The notes beneath the pieces were generated by a model. It ran no database searches, was not told the origin of the DNA, and saw only the letters and a list, made by a program, of their open reading frames with translations. The position numbers and the translations under genes were made by a program. A stretch of 60,000 nt of DNA from Symsagittifera roscoffensis. Its lineage: Eukaryota > Xenacoelomorpha > Acoela > Convolutidae. Location: positions 94,961,845 to 95,021,844 of the forward strand of contig NC_087062.1 of NCBI RefSeq assembly GCF_963678635.1. The letters run 5' to 3'. Position 1 is the stretch's first letter. Every line of letters starts with the position of its first letter. Below, piece after piece: positions 23,515 to 35,882 of the stretch.

Positions 23515-25312
23515 GCAAACAAGTTGGATCACTCCACCGATCAAACTCCCACCCTGACAATCTCCAAAATCCACTCCCTATTATCCCACTTTTTGCTTTT
23601 CCGCCACCTGATTCACCACAAGCTAATACATCATCAAGCATGAACTCTGACACTAACTCAGATATCACAATTTATACAACAAATTCACAATTCAATAATT
23701 CTGATATAGAAACTCCCGATGAGTTCACAGATTCCGAACCATCCCTTCTACACATACCCCGACCAGCTCAACAACCTTCTCAAAACCCCCTTTCCGACCT
23801 ATCCAAACCCAAAGCCAACATACATCTCCCTACACTCCTTCTCAAATAACCCCAACCTACTCCCCATTCAATAATGAACGCTCCACCAACAACTCCCCAG
23901 ATAATATTCAAATTTCCGAAGAACTAGATAATTTTTTAACACTCCAATAACAATTGCTATCTCCCCACACCCTAACTATTCACCAATTATCATCAACAAC
24001 AACATCATCAAATCCACCAACACCTACACCAATTTCAGATTATACTCCATCATTAGCTCATTCATGCACTTCAACAGAATCATCCAATAGTACTAACCGT
24101 GCTTATAAAACTTTTAAACGTAAATTCCCAAATCACCCATTCCCATCCAAAACCGGAACCTCCCGAGAATATATCAACCATCCGGACCACACCAATACTA
24201 CAAATTTTCTTCAAATAACCCTACCTTTATTTTCCCAATATACACTAAATCAATCCGACCCTAACCCCGAACCACGTCTTTTTGTAGATGAATATGTATT
24301 AATACCCACACTTCCTTGGACAGCTTATTATAACTTCACTAACCCCCTTACGCTACCACTCTATAACACCACTATCGATATTGAGAGAAATAAGGACGAA
24401 TTGTTCAGATTAACCACAGCACTCACTCCCCGACAATTTACATACGTAGGATATAAAAAGTTATTAAAAACATTCACAGCACCCCGCGCTAACGACTACT
24501 CAATTGAATATTATGATCATAACATCATCAGATCTAATCAAGATCAATTTCTTGACGACGATAGATTCGCTAATCCACAAATCAAAGAAAAGTTTTTTAT
24601 TAAAACATCATACATATTCACACTTAACATACTTGATAAAAAGCATGATCACATTATTTCAGAAGCAGTATCGGACATCCAAGCGTATGATATATTTCAC
24701 GAAAAATTTCGAACAGTTTCACTAACCTTTCACTTCCTGACACCAAAAGAACGTGATTTTCACTGCTCACACGACATCATGTTGAGAACTAAACAAACAC
24801 CCACTTATACTTATTATCGTTTTATCCAAAATCATTTTCATTTACACACACCATCACGACAACCTCACCACTGATTTCAATTCATCAATTCCAAATACAG
24901 CTCACCGTTTTCCCTAAACTTCATGTATTGCATTAAAAAAACTAACTTCGAAGGCATCCTCCGGAATTATGATCCAGTCACTCAAATGTATATATCTTGT
25001 CCCCTCACGAAGACCTTCAACGACGAAGAACCCCGACCCCTGATCATTCCGCATGAATATATTCAACCTATAGAAGTACTCATTTTAGAATTCATCTACC
25101 ACACTAAATACAATCATAGAATTTACAATCGAATCCAGAACACACCTCATGAATTTGCAGTCGGCACCGAAGAACTAAAAACCATATAAGCACTACAATT
25201 GCTTTGACCACTGCTGCAAACTAAAAATATAATACGCATACTAGCAAAATCACTAACTACATCAGACGCTATTCACGATCTTTTCCCTCACGGCTTTTTC
25301 CCCGACGACTAA
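23511..25312 (+). pseudogene. Post-env ORF, unrecognised accessory protein
   Basis: The ATG at 23511 overlaps the env stop (ATGA), favouring termination-reinitiation or a shared transcript. Residues 1-110 are Ser/Pro/Asn-rich (SLHRSNSHPDNLQ). The second part (23954-24874) is globular, with WTAYYNFTNP, LTPRQFTYVGYKKLL, FTAPRANDYSI and DYDHN-like text, and HFLTPKERDFHCSHDIML. The C-terminal part (24923-25312) has NYDPVTQMYISCPL and NTPHEFAVGTEEL. I recognise no family. The same protein is found at 56078-57887 in element 2 with many conservative replacements, so it was under coding constraint. Breaks here: frame changes near 23850 and 24875, TAA at 25187 and TGA near 25205. The final TAA is at 25310-25312. 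Confidence 0.65.
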
Positions 25313-25489
25313 AGGTAACTATGAATTTAATAATTTTCAAACTAACTAATTCAAAATAGAACTAACCATTTTATTCAATAATTTGCATTTTCTTTAGTCT
25401 TCACACCACGATCACTTTCAAAACAAGAAAAGACAAATAAAAAAATAAACTCTGTTTTCCATGTTAAACTCTATTAAACCAACAGCACT

Positions 25490-25660
25490 AAATGATGCAG
25501 TAAAGTTAATTAGAAGCAGTAAATTCATTTCAAAGTTATTTCCCCAAATGTAGTAAAATTTAATTACGATGAAAATCAATTTATACCTTTCAATCCCAAA
25601 TGCAGTAAAATTTAGTCTTAAAAGCAGTATATTCATACAAATGAAATGCAGTACTAACTT
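25490..25660 (+). repeat. Cluster of GCAGTAAAATT-like motifs
   Basis: Six variants occur in about 170 bases: TGCAGTAAAGTT, AGCAGTAAATTC, GTAGTAAAATTT, TGCAGTAAAATTT, AGCAGTATATTC and TGCAGTACTAAC. A matching cluster is at about 58070-58235 in element 2, and single copies occur in the leaders (near 2033 and 41993). The function is unknown; an RNA-protein binding or packaging site is one possibility. Confidence 0.55.
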
Positions 25661-26140
25661 TTTCTATAACTTCTGTTCAAACGGACAGAAATTCTATCCA
25701 CAATCGCACAGCTCGCCCACGAAGAATTGTTTAAAATAATGAATTCAAGTTTTAAGTTTGCACTAACAACAACTCAAACAAGCAATAACAAGTTTCCACT
25801 TTTCCTTTAACACGGTTGGAATGGAATTATATAATAACCAAACTAACCAACGCAGCTTATTAAACACCATAAACCATAAACTAACAGCATGACTAGGAAA
25901 AGAAAACCCACGATACCCAAACCGGATTAAACCAGCTTAAAACTGGATAATTTATTCTTTTGAAGACTATTACCAAGTCTAAAAAAGAAACAATTAAACA
26001 CCAAAAAGTCGCAAGACAAACCCTAACCAAAATCCTTTTAATTTTTGAGAAAAAGACACAACCAACAAAACAAAAAGAAGACAAAAAATAATATAACATA
26101 AAAAGTTAACACAAAACAGGACCCTTAAAAAACCAGCACG

Positions 26141-26285
26141 AAATCATACTCCCACTCCTGGCCTAATTCACCAGAGAGGACGTCCTGAGCATGCTCTATA
26201 GCCGGCCTAACCCACCGTGCTACATCCACGTTTTGTGACCACATCACTATTTGTGACAAGAGGTACTCAAGTGTGAGTAACTCTT
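26141..26285 (-). other. tRNA/SINE-like segment in the element 3' region
   Basis: Read on the minus strand this contains GTAGCACGGTGGGTTAGGCC, which resembles a Pol III A box. It is followed by GAGCATGCTCAGGACGTCC and a second GAATTAGGCCAGGAGTGGG. A convincing B box (GGTTCGAATCC) is missing. The homologous stretch 58711-58860 keeps the same elements, with GTAGCGCGGTGGATTAGGCC. It may be an old SINE inserted in the ancestor or a structural RNA element. Confidence is low. Confidence 0.35.
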
Positions 26286-26914
26286 AAAAATAACTGAACT
26301 AAAACTAAAACGCTTTTGCGAAAACCATTAATCAAAATCATAATTAAAAAATAGAATTAACCAAAGTTTTTATAAAATGTAAACTATAATATGCAGTACA
26401 TAGATCAAAAACAACCGAAAAAACGAACATCCAAAGACTAGACGACCCCATCACACTCAACCTACAGAATGGCTAAACACAACTGACATGCCGCTCACAA
26501 TCACGACTCATAAAAGATTTAGAGTACGACTTGACTTCGCAGAAAAGGACTTCATTGAATCAGACCAATGACCACCTCGATGCTCAAGTATACGTACCGA
26601 TCCGAGTTACAAGGCATCCCATCCAAACACGATCTTCACGCCATTCCCAAACCAGATCGAAACATAGTTCTCCAGAACCGATCAAAAACAGACAATCATA
26701 GCAAACCATCTTGAAATCAGATTGATTTCGTTGGCAGTCATAGTCTTTGTCAAACGATAACTTACAACTTCCTTATTGATGACTCCAACTTCCTGGAGCT
26801 TTTTTTTCCAACAACAAAACAAGAAATGATGCTCGCCAAATAACAACGACCAACATCCATCCTTCATTACAGATCGAAGATCTAAGATTCAAAATTCTGT
26901 AAACCCCGGATGGT

Positions 26915-27323
26915 TGGAACCAGATATAAACTATATTTATTATTGGTTATAAATTGGATATTTAATCTCTATAAAATATTTAATATTAACCAATCACGAT
27001 CCATCTAAGTAACAACCCACTTATTTGTAAGTGCTGAAATTACTTGTAATTTCAGCACCATAGAGTTTTGAATATAACTTAGAAATTAGCTACCTCTCCA
27101 AGAGAATTTTAGCAATCGCAAAAAGCCAGTATACTCTACATCTTTTGAGCCTAGCAGACACTAGTTAAACACCCTGAGACTATTAGATATAAGAGTAAGA
27201 TTAGGATCGGTATTAGACTAAGAAGTTGCACGAATCTATCCGGCCGAAAATGAGATAGCGTGACGAGCAGACGGTGTACCCTATCCGATATTACTCTATG
27301 AGTTACACCTCAAACTTAACTCA
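26915..27323 (+). repeat. 3' LTR of element 1
   Basis: This 409 bp sequence is homologous to both LTRs of element 2. It starts TGGAACCAGATA and ends TTAACTCA (TG...CA). It contains an A/T-rich promoter-like part (CTATAAAATATTTAAT), the two overlapping hairpins at 27018-27033 and 27031-27058, and the conserved block AGTAAGATTAGGATCGGTAT. The AATAAA seen in element 2 LTRs reads CAAAAAGCC here, so this LTR may have lost its polyadenylation signal. Confidence 0.92.
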
Positions 27324-27465
27324 CTTGATAATTTTACCGATGCGCGAGAAAAATTTGGTTAATGTCTATTAAAACATAACAAATTCAGTAAAGTAATTGA
27401 AGCAAATAAAACATAAGAAACCCGACTCATAAACGTTCAAAATGTATTTGAGGCTGAAAAATTAA
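27324..27465. other. Host flank right of element 1
   Basis: This short noncoding spacer lies between the LTR end and the long-TIR element. No gene is seen. Base composition changes here from strongly A-rich on the plus strand to more balanced. Confidence 0.5.
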
Positions 27466-30400
27466 TTCAAACAGGACTGCTCGTATCAGGGCGAAGCTCT
27501 GAATGTTCCGACTGCCTTTTAAGGTTTATGGAGCAGTAGTAACATAAAAAAAATTAAATGTAATAAAATAAAATGAAAAAATAGTTTTTCTAAAAATTGA
27601 AATTTTTTTTAGGAAAGCATCCCCCATACGCCATGTAAAGTACAAAAGGATAGATTTCGCTCTTTGTAACACATCAATTATCGCAAACAAGATTCTTTCA
27701 ACCATTTTGGAACGATTTCTAAGACGGATTAAATCTCCATTTACGCGTTATTAGCGCTAAATATATCGCGCGGTAATTGTCCCAAATTGGCCAAAATGGC
27801 AATCTTTAAACCCCCATAACTTTACAAAAAATGATAGCAGTCATCCGTTGACGCCATTCACGAATACAGCAGCATAGATTTGAAGCTGAAAATCGAAGTA
27901 GTTTTTTTGAAATTTTCAATGGATCAGACGAAAGAGACGAATCACGTCATAGGTTTCATAATTACGACTTGTTCGCAGTTTCGTTTCTAATAATCGCTTC
28001 TCTCTTTCGGAAAATTTGTTTGATAAATGGTTTTTTTTTTTTACTCACCAATCATGTTCCATAACTAGCCTTTGTTTTTTCACTGTAAAATTGACTGTTC
28101 GCAGTCAAATCGCTTTTTGATAGAAGGAAAAAATTTTGACCTGAAACTAATAGCTTTTAGCAGTATATAATACGATATAATAGGAATGAGATTTAAGAAA
28201 AAAGTTGAAATGGAATCAGTATTAAAGTAAGTAGTTGCATATCCGACCGAAAATTGATAGCGTGACCAACAAAAAAAGAAATTTGCCTAAAAAAACTCTG
28301 TGAGGTATCGACCAAAGGTCAAAATCCATTAAGAAATGGAAAATAACTAATCTTGGCTTTGATAGTCGAGCCAAAGTAATTCACTATATTGAGTGTGTAA
28401 TATTTCGTGTAAATTCAATAGATTATCTAAATTAGCTGTACAGAAAACTTTATTTTGGCTTTTGAAAGAAGTGACGGAATACTTGTGCAAGGGTGGTTTT
28501 TAACAAGAATGTTTTACCAACATTTTGCTTATATCAATTGAAAAAAAAAAACGATGTCCTGAGCTCAATTTTCAAAAGTCATTTTACCTGGGATCATTTT
28601 TTCCAAAAACATGAGGGTTCCAAAATTGCAGATTGGCCAAATTGGGTGGGTTAATTCGCGCACGACACATTATTTTGCGTACGAAGACGTTTAGGCATTG
28701 CTTCTGCTCTTTTCAAGGCGTTACCGACTCAAAGTTTGTCTTATTCTACTTTTTTTTTAGCTTGAGGGGGATGAAATGAAGACAAAGTTAGATATACACT
28801 CAAAGATTTGGACTTTTTTTTTAATTCATATCATTTTTTCGGAACACTGTCGGAACACTTATGATTTTGCCCTGATACGATCAGTCTTGTTGCTCCAATT
28901 TTCAAAGAAATTGAAGAATATATATATGGTTGTGGTGTTTTTTGAGTCAAATCAAAAAACTGTTTCTCTCCCGGGGGTTGTATCCCTGGATCTTGTTGAT
29001 CCCACAGCGGTCAAACACCACTCGTAGCGAACTATCTTGCAGTACAAATTGTTCCAAAATGAATTGAGGCAGGATAATCAGTCTTACTAATTTCATGCAC
29101 AAAATCATCAGTTCGTCAATATTTTATCAATCAAAAGCTATTCGAGACTAAAAATGAGCAAACGGAACATTTAGAGATTGGCCCAGATCCTAGCAGTCTT
29201 GCTTAACTGAAAATGGCCTTCAATTTTGCAACACTTATTCGACATTTTTCTCTGTACTGTTTATTCATTGACGTGTTTTAAATCATTAAAAAACATAACA
29301 CTTAAGTACCATTCAAATTTTAACAATAAATAATTCACATTCACGACAGTCAAAAAAACTTTGTTTATCAAATTTTGTTCTTCCAAAAATACTCTTGGAG
29401 AACAGATAAAGATTTTGTTATCCCGAGTTCAACAAAAATGCTATTATACACTTTGCATGCAACTCCATAATTGCCGAAAATTCATCAAAGAGATATGATT
29501 AGTGACCTGTTACTCAAAGATTGAGTCGCCATTTGCTTAACGATCTTGCAAATACAATGCAGTTGAAGAGACTTGAGTATAGATTCTTTACACAAAAATT
29601 AAACGAAAGTGACAAACTTCTAAATTAAGATTATGCGTGCGCTGCCCAAGGCATACAAAAATATACAACACAAAAAAAATCCTGCGAAAAACATTGTCCA
29701 GAGAACGCAAAAACATTTCAAATTTTGTGTATCCAGGATTACATTATGCAGACAAAAAGTTAAACTTTGCATGCAAAAAGATACAACATTTTTGAAACTA
29801 ACCGAGGCCCGCTTTGAAACTAACTGATAAAACTTATAGTTTTGTCATTAAAAATAAGATTCTCATGCTAATTTTTTAATGTTTTCTGTTGTAAATATTT
29901 ATGACGATACATCAATTTTTAAGTTTAAAACAAGAAAAAAAATATTTCAAATTTCGTTTGAACCACCGTAGCAAAAATTTATGAAACTTGATGACTATTA
30001 AACTTTCAAAGACTAAAATTCTGAACTGTTAGATTTCATGAGATGTCTATGATTAGTGATTTTTCATAAATGAATACTGTTAGACTAGCTTTTTTCCACA
30101 AATGAAAGAAGTGTTTCTTTTTTAGTTTAAATTTTTTGAGTCGAGGTCGTAACTGATCACAGTTTGTGGAGGTCAACCCGGGATTGAATATACTCGAGAT
30201 ATATTGTACTTTTTTTTAAATAACAACAAGATTTGTTCTAGCATATTTGCTATCTTGAAAACATATATGCTCAATTCTGAGATTTTTTTCTAGTGAAGTA
30301 GCAATGGCTAAACTGATCTCAGAAGTATCTTAAACTGTGACAAAAACTCCATCCAGGACAATTTTTGCAAACCAGGAGTATTTCCCAGAAAATTTGTGAA

Positions 30401-33157
30401 ATGTTCCAAGAGTTTTAAAAAAATGAACGAATACACCTAACAATCTCTTCCTTTCACAAAAAGGGGAGATTGTTAAGTAATGCTTTTTGACCAATCAGGA
30501 GGCAGCATAATGAAAAATCTCAAATGAAAGTTTTAGCGCTAAGAAATTACTGTTTTTTATTAACAGGGGTCAAAAATCTTTCGAGTTTCCAATTTTCCAA
30601 TTTTTATATATCGGTTCTTTTTCAAAAAGCACTGTTAACAAAACACAAATATGACATTTTCCAGAATTGGTGCTATTTTGCTCTCGGTACAATTCTTTCG
30701 CACTATCAATGTCAAAACGGATATGTCATGGAAATGAAATTTCGCAGGTAGAGGTCTCAATTATTGAAATTTTATGCTTCAGTTTAATGCGAAATCAGAC
30801 GCAATAGAAATTTAAAAACTGGGCTTTAAAAACTCAAGCGGCACTTGAAAAGCTCAGAAACTGATTGCTGTTAGCATCAGTTTAATTAAAGCAACAGGTC
30901 AAAAATAGAAAATTTCAAATTTTCGATTGACTATTGTTTATTAAAAAAGCACTAACTTCGGCCTCGTCATTTATGATTCAACTGATTGATATCACCAAAT
31001 CACGTAATTCATGACGTAATCTTTTCCTGATCAATGATCCTTCTCTGGTGAATGATATTTTCTTGATCTAATTTTCTCATAGATGAATATAATTGCGACT
31101 GGGCATAGAATCAATCTTCCGTGTCATTGCTTTTGCGAAATTGAATCAAAATGAGTTGTAATGACCCATTTAAGGAAAACGTTTTTGTTCCAATTATTTT
31201 CGGCAACGTTGATTACTATTTCTAGGCGAGTGAATCTATTGTAAAATGATGAATTGCTGCCATTATGGTAAGTGATCTTTTCAGAAGTAGTTCCTCGTTA
31301 TCTAAATTAGTCTCTTGTTAAATTCATTGGAACCCTGTTGCTGACTGTTAATTGGAATCGCAAAAACAGTTTTCTAAAGAATTAAAGCTATGAACTGATT
31401 TGTTAAATATTATTTCTTTTGTATTGATTATTAAATAATCAATTGGCAATTGGAAGTCAGGCTGTAAATAGCTGAACTAGTGCCCCATTTTTGGATTGAA
31501 ACTTTTTGAAGAAAATTTCTCGTCGCAGCCATAGGATAACATTGCTTTCTCAAGACCTGACCCGGCTGTACACAGGAAAAAAGGTAAGGTTTCTAACTAA
31601 ACCACGGCACCCGGGTTGCCAAAACTTCTTACCAAACAATTTACACAGAAAAATTTTCTTACCATAATATTATATACGTACAAAAAATTGTATGAAATCT
31701 CTATCTCAAATTCTATATCTGAAAATTTTTACATAAAATGAAAAATTTGATTTGTTCTTTATTTAATTTTTTAGTTTTTTTTGGGTTGTATTGGAAAACC
31801 GAACACAAGTGACAAAGACCTTGGTTTACTCAAAGCTAGAGTCAACACTGATGGGACGGCCTTGTATTTAAAATGCATAGGAAACTACCTCAATTGGCTT
31901 AGAGTTGTCTTATACAAATGCTATAAAGAAAGTAACAAATTTTTAAATTTTGAAGTTTTTATTAATCAGGCATTGATCGAGGCATACACAAACATGTCAT
32001 ACAAAAACTGTGCATTTTGAGAGTTTTTGAACGAAATTATCCAGCGAAAAGGGAAAAAAATCAAATATTTTGTGTATCCAGGTCACGTTATGCACACAAA
32101 AATTAAATTTAGCATGCAAAATTTTTTTTTCGGAAAATGTTTGTTTCAGTACAAAAATCGTTTTGCGGTTGAAAATAACATACGTTTTTTCGGACAATTT
32201 TGAAGTTACAAAATTGCTGTCGCCATCAAAAAACGCTTATCATAGAATTGTATGACAAGCATTTTTCCATGCACTTGATGTATAGATTTGTATGATAAAT
32301 TTTATTGATGTTTGGAGGTCCATCCGGGCATTCAACCTGTAAGAAAACCAGAAGACTCACTTTTTGTTCCAATTATAAATTGGGCTACAAAAAGTAAAAT
32401 ATTATTAAATTGATTACTTTTTTCTTTAAAAAAACTGGGAATTTGAAGATTCTATTGTCCTAGTCATGGATCATTTTTTTTTCACATTTTCAAAGAACGG
32501 ATGGAATATTTGAGCTAGGGTGAAAACCTGTTAACACGCTGCTGGACTCTAACACGCTACTGGAATCTAATTGCATAATTGGAAAAAAATCTTAATTGTT
32601 CCGAGTTTCGAAACGAAAGTAACGGGATATTTGTGCTCGGGTGGGTTTTTTTTCTCCAGACAAATTTCAACTTTTTACCTGGCCGTTTTTGACGGGATGT
32701 TTAACTATCATTCAAAATTTTTTGTTGTCCTGAGCTTAAATTTGAAAAGATATTTCACCTGTGGTCATTTTTCGTAAAGTTATGGGAGTTTGAAGTTTGG
32801 CATTTTGGCCAATTTGGGACAAATAACGCGCGATATATTTCGCGCTATAAACGCATAAGCGTAGATTTACTCCGTCTTAGAAATCAATCCAAATTGGTTG
32901 AAGAAAGTTTATATGCCATAATTTATTTGTTACTAGGAGCGAATTGTATCACTTTGTACTTTATATGGCGTGTGGGGTGATGATTTTCGCAAAATTCTTA
33001 AATTAAAAAAAAAATGTTTATTTTATCATTTTTCATTTAATTTTCATTTTATTTCATTTTTTTACATTTAAATTTTCATGTTATTACTGCTCAATAGACC
33101 TTAAAAGGCAGTAGGAACATTCAGGGCCGCGCCCTGATACGAGCAGTCTTGTTTGAT
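27466..33157. mobile_element. About 5.7 kb element with long terminal inverted repeats
   Basis: The left end (TCAAACAGGACTGCTCG..., 27466-27855) and right end (...CGAGCAGTCTTGTTTGA, 32765-33157) are imperfect inverted repeats of about 390 bp. They share AAATATATCGCGCG, GTCCCAAATTGGCCAAAATG and CTCCCATAACTTTACGA-type blocks. No transposase is recognisable between them; the small ORFs inside (for example 28776-29027, 30524-30751, 31781-32020) have no family signature. Internal sequence includes diverged further copies of the same blocks (about 28545-28690) and a direct repeat with TTTTGTGTATCCAGG at about 29719 and 32076. It is probably a non-autonomous or decayed foldback-type DNA transposon with nested repeats. 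No clear target duplication was found. Confidence 0.7.
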
Positions 33158-35160
33158 TTTATTTTTTTAAGAAAAAAAAAACCTTTATTTTTTGGAAGCT
33201 TCAGGGGCAGTCAAAATATTGAGTGTTGCCCTGATACGAGCAGTTTTGCTTCTTCTAGGTCCCCTTTAAACAAAAATAGGACATTCCATTTTCACTGAAA
33301 ACGAGGGTCAAAAACTGTGTCACAAAGTTCAATTCTGTGAAAAAAAAACATGAAATGATAACTTTTATGATCTGCACCAGGTGAGGTTGCGCCAAAGTTT
33401 TCTTTTGCACTGAATCGCATTTTTATCTCTTTTGAGACGGGGCAAATGAGGCCGAAATTTTCGAGGTAGACCAAAGTCGCAACTTATCTCTTTTTGGTCG
33501 CGACGGTAGCAAACTGTCCATTTTGAGTCGCGAAGGTCGCAACTTACTAGTAGTGGATCGCGATGGTCGCGACTTAAGTCAAGTACCTCGGCTCGAGTGA
33601 CTTCTAAAAATCTAAACAGTAAAAGTTCAGCAAACTCATTAGTTTTATTCACTCAGAAGGTTATGGTGGCTCCCTGCAACGACAAAGATGAATTATTGAA
33701 CAATATTGATTCGTTTTAAAACTTAAATGGCTACCCGCACTGGAGTTTCAAGGATAAAATTCGACTGATTGGATTTTCGTAGTCTGTCTCTCTACACTTC
33801 GAAAAAAATAGTTTGTAATTGACTTCAAATTAATCGAAATGCCACTATGTTTCAAAGCAATAAAATCCTTTCTTGTTTGATAACACTCGATTAATTTCAA
33901 CTCATTTCAACATTTGTTTTTGAAAGAAATATACTCCATTTTAATCAACTTTATTGGAATAAACTCCACTTTTATCTCTTTTTGTGAGTCTTTCTCTTTC
34001 CGTAAGATTCTATTCTGCTAATTTTTTTTGAACTTAAGTTAATTTTGTAGTTTTACTCACGGTTATTTACGGTTTTTTCACGGTTATTTTTATATATTTC
34101 AATTGACGGATTTCTATAATAAATTAAGTTTTTTGCTTTTATTTGAATTCTGATTTGTTTTCCAACCAGACAACGTACTCCACCCCCACCCCACCATCCA
34201 CGTTTACCCCCCTTACCTCAATACTACCTCTCCCCCTCCCCTTGCCTGCCCTCTTCCCTCTCTCGATAGTAATTTTTGGCCTTTTTTTTGCAAAAAATGC
34301 TGTGGCGCAAAAACTATTTGGAAAATACGGTCTGTATATATTTTTTATAAAGTGCAGAAAAACCATTTAGTCAACTTAGGAAAGTACAATCTTTTTGATG
34401 TTTTGAGAGAGAACTGAAGCTGTGAATATCTGTGTTCGATGCAGAGGACGAAAAGTCCAAAACTGATAGTCCTTTGATGTTGGCCTTGTTTGCAATTATG
34501 GAATCAGTACCAACCTTAATGGAATTATAGCTCGTCGCTTAACCATTAAGATTCAAACCCCAATAAATTCATGAGAAAAATGGGATGAGAACTAATCTTA
34601 TTTTACACAAGAAAACCAAATCTTATAGGGAGTCGGAAAAATTAGGTACATTTTTTTCTAATTCGTTCTGAAGAAAGTTGTGCTTAATACTGCTTTTTCT
34701 TCAAATAAATTTCAGTATTTTTTTAGTTATTGTTTGTCTGCTTTTCATAAAGCATCTGAAAATATTAATGCCCTCTAACTAATCTTGAACAAAAGCAAAA
34801 TATTTCACTTGTTATTGCATTTTGGGTGGAGTTTTCAGCATACTGAATTGCGCCGAAGAATTTGTGTATCTCAAAACTAATCTGAAGTTTTTTTCCGACT
34901 CTTCGCCACCAAAAGTGCACCCTTTGCATTGTAACTCTAAAACAATAACAGTTTTTGGCCGACACAATCAAACTTTTTCATTCAGAAAACTGTATCAGTG
35001 CGTGCCTTTTCGCTAATTCTCGCTATTAAGTGCTTCATCATTGACATTTTAAAACATTCAAATGTTTTGCAAAAAAAAATTATTGAAAGTGTTGGAATTG
35101 AATTATTGCTCCGACCATTTGAAAAGTGTGTTCTAGTTTTTTCTTTTTTTTCACACAATC
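33158..35160. other. Host intergenic DNA, no gene seen
   Basis: AT-rich noncoding sequence with homopolymer runs. A further end-like fragment of the long-TIR family (CCCTGATACGAGCAGTTTTG) is at 33228-33247. A minisatellite is at 33476-33576. A C-rich tract at 34170-34260 gives low-complexity ORFs on both strands that are not credible genes. No tRNA or rRNA gene was recognised. Confidence 0.5.
33476..33576. repeat. GTCGCGA-rich minisatellite
   Basis: About three to four diverged units related to GTCGCGAAGGTCGCAACTT occur in about 100 bases, standing out for CpG content in AT-rich surroundings. The units are spaced 30-50 bases apart. No coding explanation is convincing. Confidence 0.6.
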
Positions 35161-35360
35161 NNNNNNNNNNNNNNNNNNNNNNNNNNNNNNNNNNNNNNNN
35201 NNNNNNNNNNNNNNNNNNNNNNNNNNNNNNNNNNNNNNNNNNNNNNNNNNNNNNNNNNNNNNNNNNNNNNNNNNNNNNNNNNNNNNNNNNNNNNNNNNNN
35301 NNNNNNNNNNNNNNNNNNNNNNNNNNNNNNNNNNNNNNNNNNNNNNNNNNNNNNNNNNNN
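35161..35360. other. Assembly gap (200 N)
   Basis: Exactly 200 unknown bases, probably a scaffold gap of arbitrary size. Any reading frame crossing it is meaningless. Confidence 0.99.
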
Positions 35361-35559
35361 GGTAAATTTCTAACAACGATGCTGTAAGCTTTTTAGTCCA
35401 GTGTAAGCACACCAAAAAAAGCTTGAAAAATGATCACAGGTAAAACATATTTTTATATTTTAGTCCAAAACAACAAAACGTTTCGAATGATACGGAAAAC
35501 TTGGTAAAATTCATAATTTAATTTTGAAAAATGTCTGGAGAAAAACAGAATTTACTCGT

Positions 35560-35875
35560 AACATGGCAAAATCTTGAATGCCCAGACTGCCTTTTAAGGT
35601 AAATGGTGTAGAAATTGCATTAAAAATGATCAAATTGAAATTAGAAATTCTATTTTTTACGGATTTCTGTATAAAAATCATCCCACCACATGATATGTAA
35701 AAACATACAGGGATACTTTGAGCGAATTTCAAAGTTTCAATTAGATCAAGTTTCATGCCTCAGTTCAATTTGGAACGGTTTTTAGGAGGGCATAAATTAA
35801 GGCTGACACATTAGTAGCACTCATTTTGGGCAATCTTTAAACTCCCATAACTTAACAAAAAAAGGATCACAAATA
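35560..35875. mobile_element. Degenerate relative of the long-TIR element
   Basis: The order of blocks matches the left TIR at 27466-27855: GAATGCCCAGACTGCCTTTTAAGG, then CATCCCACCACATGATATGTAAA, then GGCAATCTTTAAACTCCCATAAC. Spacing differs and the ends are not clear. It may be a truncated copy of the same family. Confidence 0.5.
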
Positions 35876-35882
35876 AATTATT

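Larger units (their letters stand above)
25313..26914 (+). promoter_or_regulatory. 3' noncoding region of element 1
   Basis: No ORF is supported. Features shared with element 2 (57888-59497) include a cluster of GCAGTAAAATT-like motifs (25490-25660), a conserved block GAATTCTATC...CACAGCTCGCCCACGAAG near 25691-25724, small stem-loops such as CCAGCTTAAAACTGG (near 25932), a tRNA/SINE-like stretch (26141-26285), and a conserved block near 26500-26660 (GTACGACTTGACTTCGCAGA). Just before the LTR is CTGTAAACCCCGGATGG, the only candidate for the plus-strand primer; there is no long polypurine tract. Confidence 0.6.
1..27323 (+). mobile_element. Giant Ty3-like retroelement, copy 1 (5' end outside window, rearranged)
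   Basis: The same gene order as the complete element at 41155-59924 is read here: ORF1, gag, protease, RT, RNase H, integrase, env, post-env ORF, 3' noncoding region, LTR. The window opens inside ORF1, so the 5' LTR and first leader are missing. The copy is longer than the 18.8 kb reference because leader-ORF1-gag occurs three times (junctions near 1868 and 6148) and env twice (junction near 19567). The two elements clearly diverge but align along their whole length. Many in-frame stops and frameshifts make this copy non-functional for most proteins. The right boundary is TG...CA LTR sequence ending at 27323; a target duplication cannot be checked without the left end. Confidence 0.9.

Noticed and set aside
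26580-26660. 5S rRNA-like text (CATCCCATCCAAACACGATC)
   Set aside because: Similarity is limited to a few bases; the rest of 5S is absent, and the block is a conserved part of the element 3' region.
28776-32777. Several 60-95 residue frames inside the long-TIR element
   Set aside because: No start context, no domains, Phe/Lys-rich text typical of AT-rich noncoding DNA.
34139-34370. Overlapping 75-residue frames on both strands
   Set aside because: Low-complexity C-rich DNA gives Pro/Thr or Gly/Arg text; no gene signals.
34998-35415. Open frames across the N run
   Set aside because: They exist only because unknown bases contain no stop codons.
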